Assembly (NCBI RefSeq): GCF_000177675.1 | Contig: NZ_ADGX01000059.1 | Location: 1-49,170 of the forward strand | Source of the DNA: Parafrankia sp. EUN1f | Lineage (GTDB): Bacteria; Actinomycetota; Actinomycetes; Frankiales; Frankiaceae | Length of the DNA: 49,170 nt | Direction: 5' to 3' | Shown: in pieces, positions 32,274 through 40,896 of the stretch | Position numbering within the stretch: position 1 is the stretch's first letter | Layout of the letters: every line of letters starts with the position of its first letter | Position numbers and translations under genes: made by a program | The notes under the pieces: model-generated | What the model was told of the DNA's origin: nothing | Databases searched by the model: none | Seen by the model: the letters and a program-made list of their open reading frames with translations, nothing else

Positions 32274-32279
32274 CGCCGC

Positions 32280-35000
32280 GTGCCTGCGACTACTTCGTCC
32301 CCGTCCGCCGCGTCCCCGGCTACCGTGGCGGATCGTCCCCGGCTGTTGCTGCTGGACGGGCATTCGCTGGCGTACCGCGCCTTCTTCGCGCTGCCGGTGG
32401 AGAACTTCTCGACGAGCACCGGCCAGCCGACCAACGCCGTCTACGGCTTCACCTCGATGCTGATCAACGCTCTGCGGGACGAGAAGCCCACCCACGTCGC
32501 CGTCGCGTGGGACCTGCCGACACCGACGTTCCGCCATACCCAGTACGCCGAGTACAAGGCCGGCCGGTCGGAGACCCCGGCGGACTTCGTCGGCCAGGTC
32601 GCGCTGATCCACCAGGTCTGCGAGGCCCTCGCCGTGCCCGGGGTGAGCGCCCCCGGCTACGAGGCCGACGACGTGATCGCCACCCTGGCCACCCAGGCCG
32701 CGGGCGAGGGGATGGACGTCCTGATCGTCACGGGCGACCGGGATGCGCTGCAGCTGGTCAACGAGCACGTGACCGTGCTGATGACCCGCAAGGGCATCAG
32801 CGACATGACCCGCTTCACGCCGGACGAGGTGCAGACGAAGTACGGCCTGTCCCCGACCCAGTACCCCGACTTCGCGGCGCTGCGGGGCGACCCGTCCGAC
32901 AACCTGCCCTCGGTGCCGGGGGTGGGGGAGAAGACCGCCACCAAGTGGATCCAGCAGTTCGGCTCGCTGGCCGACCTGGTCGATCGGGCCGACGAGATCG
33001 GCGGCAAGACCGGTGCCTCGCTGCGGGCGAACCTCGCGAACGTCATCCGCAACCGGTCGTTGACGGAGCTGGCGCGCGAGGTGCCGCTGGAGCTCGGGCC
33101 GGGCGACCTGCGCCTGCACCCGTGGGACAGGGAGGCCGTCCACCAGCTGTTCGACACGTTGCAGTTCCGGGTGCTGCGGGAGCGGCTGTACGCCGCGCTG
33201 GCGGTGGCGCCCCCCAGCGCCGACGAGGGCTTCGAGGTCGACCTGGCCATGCTCGGGCCGGACGACGTCGCCGCCTGGCTCGCCGCGCACGCCGCCGGCC
33301 CCGGCCGGACAGGCCTGCACCTGCGCGGCTCCTGGGGGCGCGGCACAGGCGTGATCACCGCACTGGCGCTGGCCGCCGCCGACGGTGCCGCGGCCTGGAT
33401 CGACCCGACCGCGCTGACCGCGGCGGACTCCGCGGCCCTGGGCGCCTGGCTCGCCGACCCGGACCGGGCCAAGGCCGGGCACGACCTCAAGGGCCCGATG
33501 CTGGCGCTCGCCGAGGCCGGTTTCACCCTCGCCGGCGTCACCAGCGACACCGCGCTCGCGGCCTACCTGGCCCTGCCCGGCCAGCGCTCCTTCGACCTGG
33601 CCGATCTGACCCTGCGGTACCTGCACCGCGAGCTCAAGTCGGACACGGAGACGAACGGCCAGCTCACTCTGGACGGTTCCGGCGAGGCGGACGAGGCCGA
33701 GGCGGACGCGATCCGCGCCCGCGCCGCGCTCGAGCTGGCCGCCGCGCTCGACGGCGACCTGGAACGCCGTTCGGCGGCCCGGCTGCTGCGGGAGATGGAG
33801 CTCCCGCTGGTGCACGTGCTCGCCCGGATGGAGCGCGCGGGCATCGCGGCCGACGAGGAGCACCTCACCGAGCTGCAGAAGCACTACAGCGCTGAGGTGG
33901 CGGACGTCGCCGCGCAGGCACACGGCCTCGTCGGGCGGTCGTTCAACCTCGGCTCGCCCAAGCAGCTCCAGCAGATCCTCTTCGACGAGCTGGCCCTGCC
34001 CAAGACCAAGAAGATCAAGACGGGCTACACCACGGACGCGGACGCGCTGGCGTGGCTGGCGACCCAGTCCGACCACCCGCTGATCCCCGTGCTGCTGCAC
34101 CACCGGGACGTCGCACGCCTCAAGACGGTCGTCGACTCGCTGATCCCGATGATCGACGACGCCGGCCGGATCCACACCACCTTCAACCAGATGATCGCCG
34201 CCACCGGCCGGCTGTCGTCCACGGATCCCAACCTGCAGAACATCCCGATCCGGACCCCGCAGGGCCGCCAGATCCGCCGCGCGTTCGTCGTCGGGCCGGG
34301 GTACGAGACGCTGCTGACGGCCGACTACTCGCAGATCGAGATGCGGCTGATGGCGCATCTGTCCGGCGACGCGGGGCTCATCGAGGCGTTCGCGTCCGGG
34401 GAGGACCTGCACACCTTCGTCGCCGCGCAGGCCTTCGACCTGCCGGTGTCGGAGGTCGACCCGGAGCTGCGGCGGCGCATCAAGGCGATGTCGTACGGCC
34501 TGGCGTACGGCCTGTCCGCGTTCGGGCTGGCCGGCCAGCTCGGTATCGCCCCGGACGAGGCCCGCGAGCACATGGACGCCTACTTCGCCCGGTTCGGCGG
34601 CGTACGGGACTTCCTGCGCGGCGTCGTCGACCAGGCCCGGCGCGACGGCTACACCGAGACCATCATGGGGCGTCGGCGCTACCTGCCCGACCTGACGAGC
34701 GACAACACCCAGCGCCGGCAGATGGCCGAGCGGATGGCGCTGAACGCCCCGATCCAGGGGTCCGCCGCCGACATCATCAAGATCGCGATGTTGGGTGTCG
34801 ACCGGGCGCTGCGGTCGCGGGACCTGCGCTCACGGCTGCTGCTGCAGGTTCACGACGAGCTCGTCCTGGAGATCGCGCCCGGCGAGCGGGTGGAGGTCGA
34901 GGCACTGGTCCGCGCCGAGATGGGGGCCGCCTACGAGATGTCCGTGCCGCTGGAGGTGAGCGTCGGCTCAGGGCTCACCTGGGATGACGCCGGCCACTGA
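32280..35000 (+). CDS. polA: DNA polymerase I
   Basis: A 906-residue repair and lagging-strand polymerase. Residues about 20-300 are the 5'-3' exonuclease (RLLLLDGHSLAYRAFFALP, GYEADDVIATLA, VTGDRDALQLV, LRGDPSDNLPSVPGVGEKTA). About 330-520 are the 3'-5' exonuclease-like domain, in which the D-x-E catalytic motif is not seen, as is usual in actinobacteria. The polymerase domain follows: motif A LLTADYSQIEMRLMAHLSGD, motif B RRRIKAMSYGLAYG (Tyr at the E. coli Phe762 position) and motif C LLLQVHDELVLE. GTG 32280 lies just after a -10 box. Confidence 0.97.
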   Translation: MPATTSSPSAASPATVADRPRLLLLDGHSLAYRAFFALPVENFSTSTGQPTNAVYGFTSMLINALRDEKPTHVAVAWDLPTPTFRHTQYAEYKAGRSETPADFVGQVALIHQVCEALAVPGVSAPGYEADDVIATLATQAAGEGMDVLIVTGDRDALQLVNEHVTVLMTRKGISDMTRFTPDEVQTKYGLSPTQYPDFAALRGDPSDNLPSVPGVGEKTATKWIQQFGSLADLVDRADEIGGKTGASLRANLANVIRNRSLTELAREVPLELGPGDLRLHPWDREAVHQLFDTLQFRVLRERLYAALAVAPPSADEGFEVDLAMLGPDDVAAWLAAHAAGPGRTGLHLRGSWGRGTGVITALALAAADGAAAWIDPTALTAADSAALGAWLADPDRAKAGHDLKGPMLALAEAGFTLAGVTSDTALAAYLALPGQRSFDLADLTLRYLHRELKSDTETNGQLTLDGSGEADEAEADAIRARAALELAAALDGDLERRSAARLLREMELPLVHVLARMERAGIAADEEHLTELQKHYSAEVADVAAQAHGLVGRSFNLGSPKQLQQILFDELALPKTKKIKTGYTTDADALAWLATQSDHPLIPVLLHHRDVARLKTVVDSLIPMIDDAGRIHTTFNQMIAATGRLSSTDPNLQNIPIRTPQGRQIRRAFVVGPGYETLLTADYSQIEMRLMAHLSGDAGLIEAFASGEDLHTFVAAQAFDLPVSEVDPELRRRIKAMSYGLAYGLSAFGLAGQLGIAPDEAREHMDAYFARFGGVRDFLRGVVDQARRDGYTETIMGRRRYLPDLTSDNTQRRQMAERMALNAPIQGSAADIIKIAMLGVDRALRSRDLRSRLLLQVHDELVLEIAPGERVEVEALVRAEMGAAYEMSVPLEVSVGSGLTWDDAGH

Positions 35001-35103
35001 CACCCCTGGCCCCTGACGCCCCTGCGTCGGACGTCGGACGTCCGGTGCCCCTGCGCGGGGCCACCGAGGTGTCGGGGGCGTCGGGCGCGGGAATTCTCAA
35101 GGA

Positions 35104-38100
35104 GTGCCCAGCGGTCCGATCGTGGTTGACGGTCGCCGCCTGCTCGCGGTTCTCCTGGTCGGAATGGCCGGGTTTTTCCTGATCATCGCTTTCGTGCCGG
35201 CGTCGCCGGGCTATCTCCGGCCCGGATCCTTCGCCGGGCTGGGCATCGCGCTGGTGAACGTCGCCGTGATCCGGCGCCTGGTCGGGGAGCAGGGCGACGA
35301 CCGGCCCTGGCTTCCCCTGATCTCCGCCCTGTCGATGGCGGCCGGTCTGGGCCTTGCGGCCGCGGACGCCTCTCCCCGCAGTGCAGGCGAGGTGTTTCTG
35401 CTGTGGTTCCCGTGGATCGCCAGCTTCGCCGGGCTTCTCCGGTTCCGGCACGCCGTGGCACTGGCCGGGGCACTCGTCAGCTCCATGCTGCTCGCCGCCT
35501 GGGCCAATCCCGACCTGGCCAACCCACCCGCGATGCTGCTCACGGCGATGGTCAGCACGTTCGGCGGATGCATGGTCATGTTCGGCCTCCTCCAGTGGGG
35601 TCGCCGGCAGGCCCACTCCGACCCGCTGACATCGCTCGTGGCCCGCAGCGGGCTGGCACACGTCGCAGACCCGCTGATCGCGGGTGCGCGTCAGCGGGGT
35701 GAGGAGGTCGCCTTCCTCCTGATCGACATCAACCGGTTCCGGGAGGTCAACGACGCACTCGGGCATGAGGGCGGGGACGAGCTGCTGCGCCAGTTCGCCC
35801 GTGCGCTGGCTCGGGTGAAGCCGTGCCCGTCGCTGATCGGCCGCCTGGGCAGCGACGAGTTCGCACTGGTCATCACCGGCCCGCCGGGCGGCCCCACCGG
35901 TCCGGGTGACCCAGGTGCCCCGGACACCGCCGCCGGCTCGGGCGGCCCCGGGGATCCCGCCGGCACGGTGGGGGATCAGACCCAGGCGACGCAGCGCCGG
36001 GACCGCAATCTGCGCGATCTCGCCATGTCGGTGCTGAGCCAGCTGGAGGGCCCGTTCGACGTGCGGGGCACCAGCGTCGGCGTCGAGGCGAGCGTGGGGC
36101 TGGCGGTCGCGCCGCGGGACGGGGAGACAACCGCCGCGCTGCTCCCGTGCGCCGATGTCGCGCTGTCTCGGGCGAAGCGGGAGGGTGAACGGGTCGGGCT
36201 GTGGGACGTCGGCATCGCCGGGGTGCGCTCCTGGGAGATCTCGCTCTACACCGAGCTGCGCACGGCGATCGCCCGCGATGAGCTCATCGTCTTCTACCAG
36301 CCGCAGGCCGTCGCGACCGGGAGGATCGTCGGGGTCGAGGCGCTCGTCCGCTGGCGCCATCCGACCCGTGGCCTGCTGCCGCCCGGCGCTTTCCTGCCCA
36401 TCGCGGAGCGCTCGGCGTTGATTGGTGCCATGACCCGGTGGGTCCTCGACGAGGCGCTGCGTCAGTGCGCGGTGTGGCGCGGCCAGGGGCTGCACGTGCC
36501 GGTCTCGGTGAACCTCTCTCCCCGCATGCTCGTCCTGGACGATCTTCCCGACCTGGTGACCGCGGCACTGGCCCGCCACCGGCTGCCGCCCGACCTGCTG
36601 ACCCTGGAGATCACCGAGAGCGCACTGGTCACCCAGCCCGGCCGGGCCGCGGCGATGCTGCGCGAACTGCGCAGCAAGGGCGTGAAGCTCTCGCTGGACG
36701 ACTTCGGTACCGGCTACAGCTCGATGGAGATGCTCAAGGCCCTGCCGTTCGACGAGGTCAAGATCGACAGAGGCTTCGTGGTGGACGTCCGCGGCAGTCT
36801 GCAGGACGCCGCGATCGTCCGGTCGGTGCTCGACCTTGGCCACCGCCTCGGCCTGCGGGTCGTCGGGGAGGGCGTCGAGGACGAGCGGACCCTGCGCCTG
36901 ATGACCGAGCTCGGCTGCGACATCCTGCAGGGCGACGCGATCTCCCGGCCTCGGTCACCCGACGGCCTCGCGGGCCTGCTCGCCGAGCGGGCGGCGAAGG
37001 TGAGTGACGAACCCACCGACGTCGGTGAGGTGCTCAGCGACGGCTGGGTGTCGCGGGCCGGTGTGCCACGGGGCCCCGACCGGGGCGAGCATCCGGCGCC
37101 TAGCACCGACCGGGCCGAGCAGCCGGCGCCGGGCACCATGAACGTCACCTTCACGGCGGAGCAGGCGAGCAGATTCGGGATCCCGGCTCCGCTGACCCAC
37201 CGGGAGGCCGCCCGGATCGCCGCCGTGCGCCGCTACGACATCGTGTTCCGGCAGCGGGCCTACCCGCTGGACGACGTCGCGGCGCTCGCGACCGCTATGA
37301 CCGGCTGTGACGTCGGCTCGGTCATCATGGTCGACACCGACTCGGAGGTCTACGTCGGCCGTTTCGGCCACGAGATGCCCGATGTCCCGGCCAGGGTCGG
37401 CATCGCCGCACACACCGTCGCGGCCGGCGAGATGATGGAGGTCCCGGACGCCACGCTGGACACCCGATTCGCGCACGGCACCCGCGCGTTCCGGGCACGG
37501 ATCGTGCGCTTCCTCGCGGGCGTGCCCGTGCGGACGTCCGACGGCCATGCGATCGCCGCCATCACGATCAGTGACCGCATCCCGCGGCGGCTCAGCCCGG
37601 GGCAGCGGGAGGCGCTGGAGAGCATCGCGCGGCACACCATCGCGATGATGGACACCCGCAGGGAGTGCGCGCTGCTGGAGGTGGTCACTGACACCACCCG
37701 GGCGTTGGAGCAGCTTGACGGCCGGGGAGACGTCCCGGCCGCGGTCTGGCTGCTCGCCGACGCGGTGCGTCACCTGACCGGCGCGGACGCGGCGACCGGG
37801 CTGGTCGCGGACCAGCCCGGCGCCGACTGGTTCACCGCCGTCGATTCCTCCACGGCTCCGGGGGTCAGGGCCATCATCCGACCGGGGCAGAAGTTCGGTC
37901 GCTTGGAGCAGACCGCCATCGGGGCCGTGCTGCGGACCCGCCGCCCGCTGTTCGTGCCCGATGCGCCCTCCTACGCCGGATTCAACGCCGAGACAGCCCG
38001 AGCCGAGAAGATCGCCTCGGTGCTCATCGTCCCGCTGCCAGGCCCTGGCGGGGTGGTCGGTGCGTTGTGCCTGCGCTGGTCCAGGCCGTATCCCGTGATC

Positions 38101-38748
38101 GACCCGGCGCTCGACAAGGCGATCGGGCTGCTGACGGGGCAGGCCGGCCACGGGATCGGTCGCCTGCTCACCGCCGGGCGCCCCGGCCACGGGCGCCGGA
38201 CTGACAACACCACCGGTCTCGCCACCAGATCGGCATTTCTGAGCGAGCTCGGCCACTGCCCGTCCGGCACCGCGGTCTGCCTCGTCGACGTGCCCGGCGA
38301 GGCCGGTGAGCCCGGAGAAGTCGGCGGGGGAGGGATCGGAGAGGCCGGAGAGGTCGTCGGGCCTGGGGAGGCCGGCGGGCCTGCTGGTAACGGGCACTCG
38401 ACGGCGGCCCGGCGCCCCGGCCCGGATCAGCGGCTCACCCGCTTCGCCCGTGATCTACGAGCCGTGGCGCAGGACCCGGACCATTCCACACGCTGGGCGG
38501 AGCGGCAGTTCGTGCTGGCCGTTCCAGCTGGTGGCCGCGAAGGTGCCGAAACAGTCGTCGCGGAGCTGCGCCGAGCCTGGCGGCGGGAGTCGGCCGCTCC
38601 ACTCGCGGTCGGGATCGCCATCACCAGGAGCCAGGCACCGCTGAGCAGCGCGCTCGTGGATGCCGAGAACCAGGCCCTGGCGATGGCGGCGGCACGCGAC
38701 TCGGCAGCCGCCGGCCGCCCGGCTCCGGCCTCCTTCGTGGGTGTCTGA
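35104..38748 (+). CDS. Membrane GGDEF-EAL-GAF-GAF protein with a degenerate second GGDEF domain
   Basis: A 1214-residue c-di-GMP signalling protein. Residues 1-165 hold four or five membrane segments. Residues 172-370 are a GGDEF domain with GSDEF at 249-253 and a 45-residue Gly/Pro insert (258-300) after it. Residues 378-630 are an EAL domain with Glu412 (EALVRW), VNLSPRM, LEITESAL, LDDFGTGYSS, VKIDRGF, GEGVED and LQGDAIS, so catalysis is likely. Residues about 690-850 and 860-1020 look like two GAF domains. The end (1035-1200) begins DNTTGLATRSAFLSEL and has RWAERQFVLAVP where GGDEF would be. AAGGAG at 35099-35104 overlaps the GTG start; GTG 35122 is the alternative. Confidence 0.85.
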   Translation: MPSGPIVVDGRRLLAVLLVGMAGFFLIIAFVPASPGYLRPGSFAGLGIALVNVAVIRRLVGEQGDDRPWLPLISALSMAAGLGLAAADASPRSAGEVFLLWFPWIASFAGLLRFRHAVALAGALVSSMLLAAWANPDLANPPAMLLTAMVSTFGGCMVMFGLLQWGRRQAHSDPLTSLVARSGLAHVADPLIAGARQRGEEVAFLLIDINRFREVNDALGHEGGDELLRQFARALARVKPCPSLIGRLGSDEFALVITGPPGGPTGPGDPGAPDTAAGSGGPGDPAGTVGDQTQATQRRDRNLRDLAMSVLSQLEGPFDVRGTSVGVEASVGLAVAPRDGETTAALLPCADVALSRAKREGERVGLWDVGIAGVRSWEISLYTELRTAIARDELIVFYQPQAVATGRIVGVEALVRWRHPTRGLLPPGAFLPIAERSALIGAMTRWVLDEALRQCAVWRGQGLHVPVSVNLSPRMLVLDDLPDLVTAALARHRLPPDLLTLEITESALVTQPGRAAAMLRELRSKGVKLSLDDFGTGYSSMEMLKALPFDEVKIDRGFVVDVRGSLQDAAIVRSVLDLGHRLGLRVVGEGVEDERTLRLMTELGCDILQGDAISRPRSPDGLAGLLAERAAKVSDEPTDVGEVLSDGWVSRAGVPRGPDRGEHPAPSTDRAEQPAPGTMNVTFTAEQASRFGIPAPLTHREAARIAAVRRYDIVFRQRAYPLDDVAALATAMTGCDVGSVIMVDTDSEVYVGRFGHEMPDVPARVGIAAHTVAAGEMMEVPDATLDTRFAHGTRAFRARIVRFLAGVPVRTSDGHAIAAITISDRIPRRLSPGQREALESIARHTIAMMDTRRECALLEVVTDTTRALEQLDGRGDVPAAVWLLADAVRHLTGADAATGLVADQPGADWFTAVDSSTAPGVRAIIRPGQKFGRLEQTAIGAVLRTRRPLFVPDAPSYAGFNAETARAEKIASVLIVPLPGPGGVVGALCLRWSRPYPVIDPALDKAIGLLTGQAGHGIGRLLTAGRPGHGRRTDNTTGLATRSAFLSELGHCPSGTAVCLVDVPGEAGEPGEVGGGGIGEAGEVVGPGEAGGPAGNGHSTAARRPGPDQRLTRFARDLRAVAQDPDHSTRWAERQFVLAVPAGGREGAETVVAELRRAWRRESAAPLAVGIAITRSQAPLSSALVDAENQALAMAAARDSAAAGRPAPASFVGV

Positions 38749-38762
38749 CCGACACCCACGAA
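38734..38762. terminator. Perfect 12-bp hairpin spanning the stop of the GGDEF-EAL gene
   Basis: TTCGTGGGTGTC (38734-38745) and GACACCCACGAA (38751-38762) are exact complements; the TGA stop (38746-38748) sits in the five-base loop. It lies between convergent genes and may serve both strands, although T tracts are absent. Confidence 0.6.
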
Positions 38763-38793
38763 GACCTGTGAGAGACAGCCCGCGAAAGACGGA

Positions 38794-39855
38794 TCAGACC
38801 GAGATGCCCACGGCAGCCCAGGCCTCCCGGACGGTCTTCGTCTCGTCCGCGCCGAACAGGACCTGCGCCTGCCTCGTCGTCATGGTGGCGAACGAGCGGA
38901 ACGTGGCGTTCGGGCGCAGCTGAGGGGAGCGCAACGCCTCGTACCAGATCTGACCCGCGCGCTCCCACGCGTGCCCGCCGAGCGCGATCGCCACGTTGTA
39001 GAAGGCCTTGTTCGGGATTCCCGAGTTGATGTGCACCCCACCGTTGTCAGCATTGGTGCGCACGTAGTCGTCCATGTGCGCCGGCTGGATGTCGTCGCCG
39101 AGCACAGGGTCGTCATACGCCGTTCCGGGCTCCTTCAGGGAGCGCAGCGCCACGCCGTGCACGGCATCGGTGAGCAGGCTCGCGCCGATGAGCCAGTCGG
39201 CCTGCTCGGCGGTCTCCCCCCGCTGGAACTGCCGTACCAGGGAACCGAACACGTCGCTCATCGACTCGTTGAGCGCACCCGACTGGTTCAGGTACATGAG
39301 CTGGGCCTCGTCCTCGGTGACGCCGTGGGCGAGCTCGTGGCCGATGATGTCCAGCGATACGGTGAAACGATTGAACAGCTCGCCGTCGCCATCGCCGAAC
39401 ACCATCTGTCGGCCATTCCAAAATGCATTGTCGTAATGGCTGCCGTAGTGGACCGTCGCGAGTAAGGCCATACCGTCGTCGTCGATGGAATCCCGGCCGT
39501 AGGTGGCTCGGAAGAACTCGAACGTGGCACCGAGCCCGTCATACGCCTCGTTCACGGTGGTGTCGTCGACCGGGTTGTCACCCTCGGCGCGCACCGTCAC
39601 ACCGGGCAGCTCCTCGGCTTCCTTCGCGTCGCCGACGGTGCGGCGCGGGCCGCTGGTCGGGGTGAGGCGAGGCGGTGCCGCCGTGCGCTGCGCCGCGCGC
39701 AGGAAGGCGTTGTGCACTCGCACCGTGCGATGGGACGCGTCCTGGGCCATGGTGGAAAGGGCCCAGGACCGCTGTTCGTCGTTTCCGTTACGTGCGATGC
39801 GCTCCAACACGTGCGGCGGCACGGCACAGGGTGCGCAACGACGATGAACGCTCAT
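38794..39855 (-). CDS. Thermolysin-family (M4) metalloprotease, protealysin-like
   Basis: A 353-residue zinc protease without signal peptide. Residues 1-60 (CAVPPHVLERIARNGNDEQR, WALSTMAQDASHR) resemble the short propeptide of protealysin, not the long FTP/PepSY propeptide of thermolysin. Catalytic residues are H173-E-x-x-H177 (GHELAHGVTE), Glu197 (LNESMSDVFG) and His in GVHINSGIPNKAFYNVA. ATG 39855 is chosen because GAGGAG lies 7 bases upstream; in-frame starts upstream are less likely. Relatives act inside the cell or are released without the Sec signal. The small inhibitor gene (emfourin) often paired with protealysins is not seen on either side. Confidence 0.9.
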   Translation of the reverse strand: MSVHRRCAPCAVPPHVLERIARNGNDEQRSWALSTMAQDASHRTVRVHNAFLRAAQRTAAPPRLTPTSGPRRTVGDAKEAEELPGVTVRAEGDNPVDDTTVNEAYDGLGATFEFFRATYGRDSIDDDGMALLATVHYGSHYDNAFWNGRQMVFGDGDGELFNRFTVSLDIIGHELAHGVTEDEAQLMYLNQSGALNESMSDVFGSLVRQFQRGETAEQADWLIGASLLTDAVHGVALRSLKEPGTAYDDPVLGDDIQPAHMDDYVRTNADNGGVHINSGIPNKAFYNVAIALGGHAWERAGQIWYEALRSPQLRPNATFRSFATMTTRQAQVLFGADETKTVREAWAAVGISV

Positions 39856-39962
39856 CGGGAGACTCCTCATCAGGCGACGTTCCATCGGGTGATGCCGTCG
39901 CAGTGGGCAGCGCTCGCCGGGCCGTTCGGGATGGAATGACCCGTCGCAGTCGACCTTTGTCG

Positions 39963-40778
39963 CTACGCGGGTTGATGTCCAGACTGATCGTTGTGTCCTT
40001 TTGTGCCGCCCTTGTGGAGCCGTCGGTTGATCAGCAGCGCCAGGGTGTGGACCGCGGCCACCGCGACCCCGCCGAGGATCAGCATCCCGGCATGGTCGTC
40101 CAACCAGCGGACGAGGTCCTGCGTCCAGGGAGCGAGCGCGCTGCCGGCTGACAGGTAGAGCGCGGCCGAGATGGCCGACCCGGGGACGACGAACCGCAGG
40201 AAGCGCCGTAGCGGCACGGAGCCTGTGCCCAGCGCCGCGTCGACGGCGAGGTTGGTGTTCACGAGGCAGAACCACAGGAGGCCGCGCTGCGCCCGGTGCC
40301 GTGAGAGCGCGGCCACCAGCCGGCTGGTGCCGACCCGGCGCAACAACAACGACTGCACGTTGTGGCGGGCGAGGCCGAAGTATCCGACGTCCAGCGAGGC
40401 CCGGAACACCGTCGCGACCAGCAGCGCGGGGACGAACGCGACCTCACCGCCGACGAGGAGCAGGACCGACACCGTCGGTCGCATCGCGATGAGCAGCAGT
40501 GGAGCGGAGCTCGCCAACGCGGGCAGGAACGCGAGGCCAAGCCCGCCGGCGCCCAGCAGTGCGCCGGTCAGCAACGTCGGCCAGAGCCGGGTGAGGAGCC
40601 GGGCCGACACCCGGCCGCGCCGGCCGGGGACGCCGTCCCGGCCGGTGACGCTGGTGCGGCCGGTGACGTCGTGCGGGCTGGTGACGTCATGCGGGCCGGT
40701 GACGCCGTGCCGCTGGTTGGTGACGCCGTGCCGGCTGGTCACGTCGTCCGGTGTCGTGCCGGTCGGGTGCGGCTCCAC
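39963..40778 (-). CDS. DedA/SNARE-associated-like membrane protein
   Basis: A 271-residue protein. Residues 1-58 are hydrophilic and contain repeats of HDVTG/HGVTG. The rest has four or five hydrophobic stretches (LWPTLLTGALLGAGGLGLAF, PLLLIAMRPTVSVLLLVGGE, VAFVPALLVATVFRAS, MLILGGVAVAAVHTLALLIN). GYFGLARHN and RRFLRFVVPGSAISAALYLS recall the re-entrant loops of DedA proteins, which move lipid carriers across the membrane. Similarity is weak, and the function is open. GTG 40778 is the likely start; a longer version would overlap the coaE promoter. Confidence 0.65.
   Translation of the reverse strand: MEPHPTGTTPDDVTSRHGVTNQRHGVTGPHDVTSPHDVTGRTSVTGRDGVPGRRGRVSARLLTRLWPTLLTGALLGAGGLGLAFLPALASSAPLLLIAMRPTVSVLLLVGGEVAFVPALLVATVFRASLDVGYFGLARHNVQSLLLRRVGTSRLVAALSRHRAQRGLLWFCLVNTNLAVDAALGTGSVPLRRFLRFVVPGSAISAALYLSAGSALAPWTQDLVRWLDDHAGMLILGGVAVAAVHTLALLINRRLHKGGTKGHNDQSGHQPA
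40642..40752 (-). repeat. In-frame 18-bp tandem repeats, six or so units
   Basis: On the plus strand, units such as CCGGTGACGTCGTGCGGG start at 40642, 40660 and 40678 and then continue in degraded form (spacing 16-23) to about 40752. They encode the VTxxHDVTG-type repeat at the N-terminus of the DedA-like protein. Confidence 0.85.
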
Positions 40779-40883
40779 TCGTCCAGTCTTACCCCGCGGC
40801 AGGGCCTGCCCCGGTCCGCCCCTCGGGTGGTTCTCGCCGCCTTCGGCTGACCTGCAGGACCGCCGCCGCCGTGCGCCGCCTGG

Positions 40884-40889
40884 CACACT
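40884..40889 (+). promoter_or_regulatory. Candidate -10 for leaderless coaE transcription
   Basis: CACACT ends seven bases before GTG 40897, with the same geometry as TAGACT ahead of polA. No ribosome site is seen before the start codon. The first base deviates from consensus. Confidence 0.4.
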
Positions 40890-40896
40890 CACCTAC

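Noticed and set aside
31698-34571. A 957-residue minus-strand frame covering polA and the thioesterase
   Set aside because: Only its last 149 codons form a recognisable protein (hotdog thioesterase); the rest is antisense to polA.
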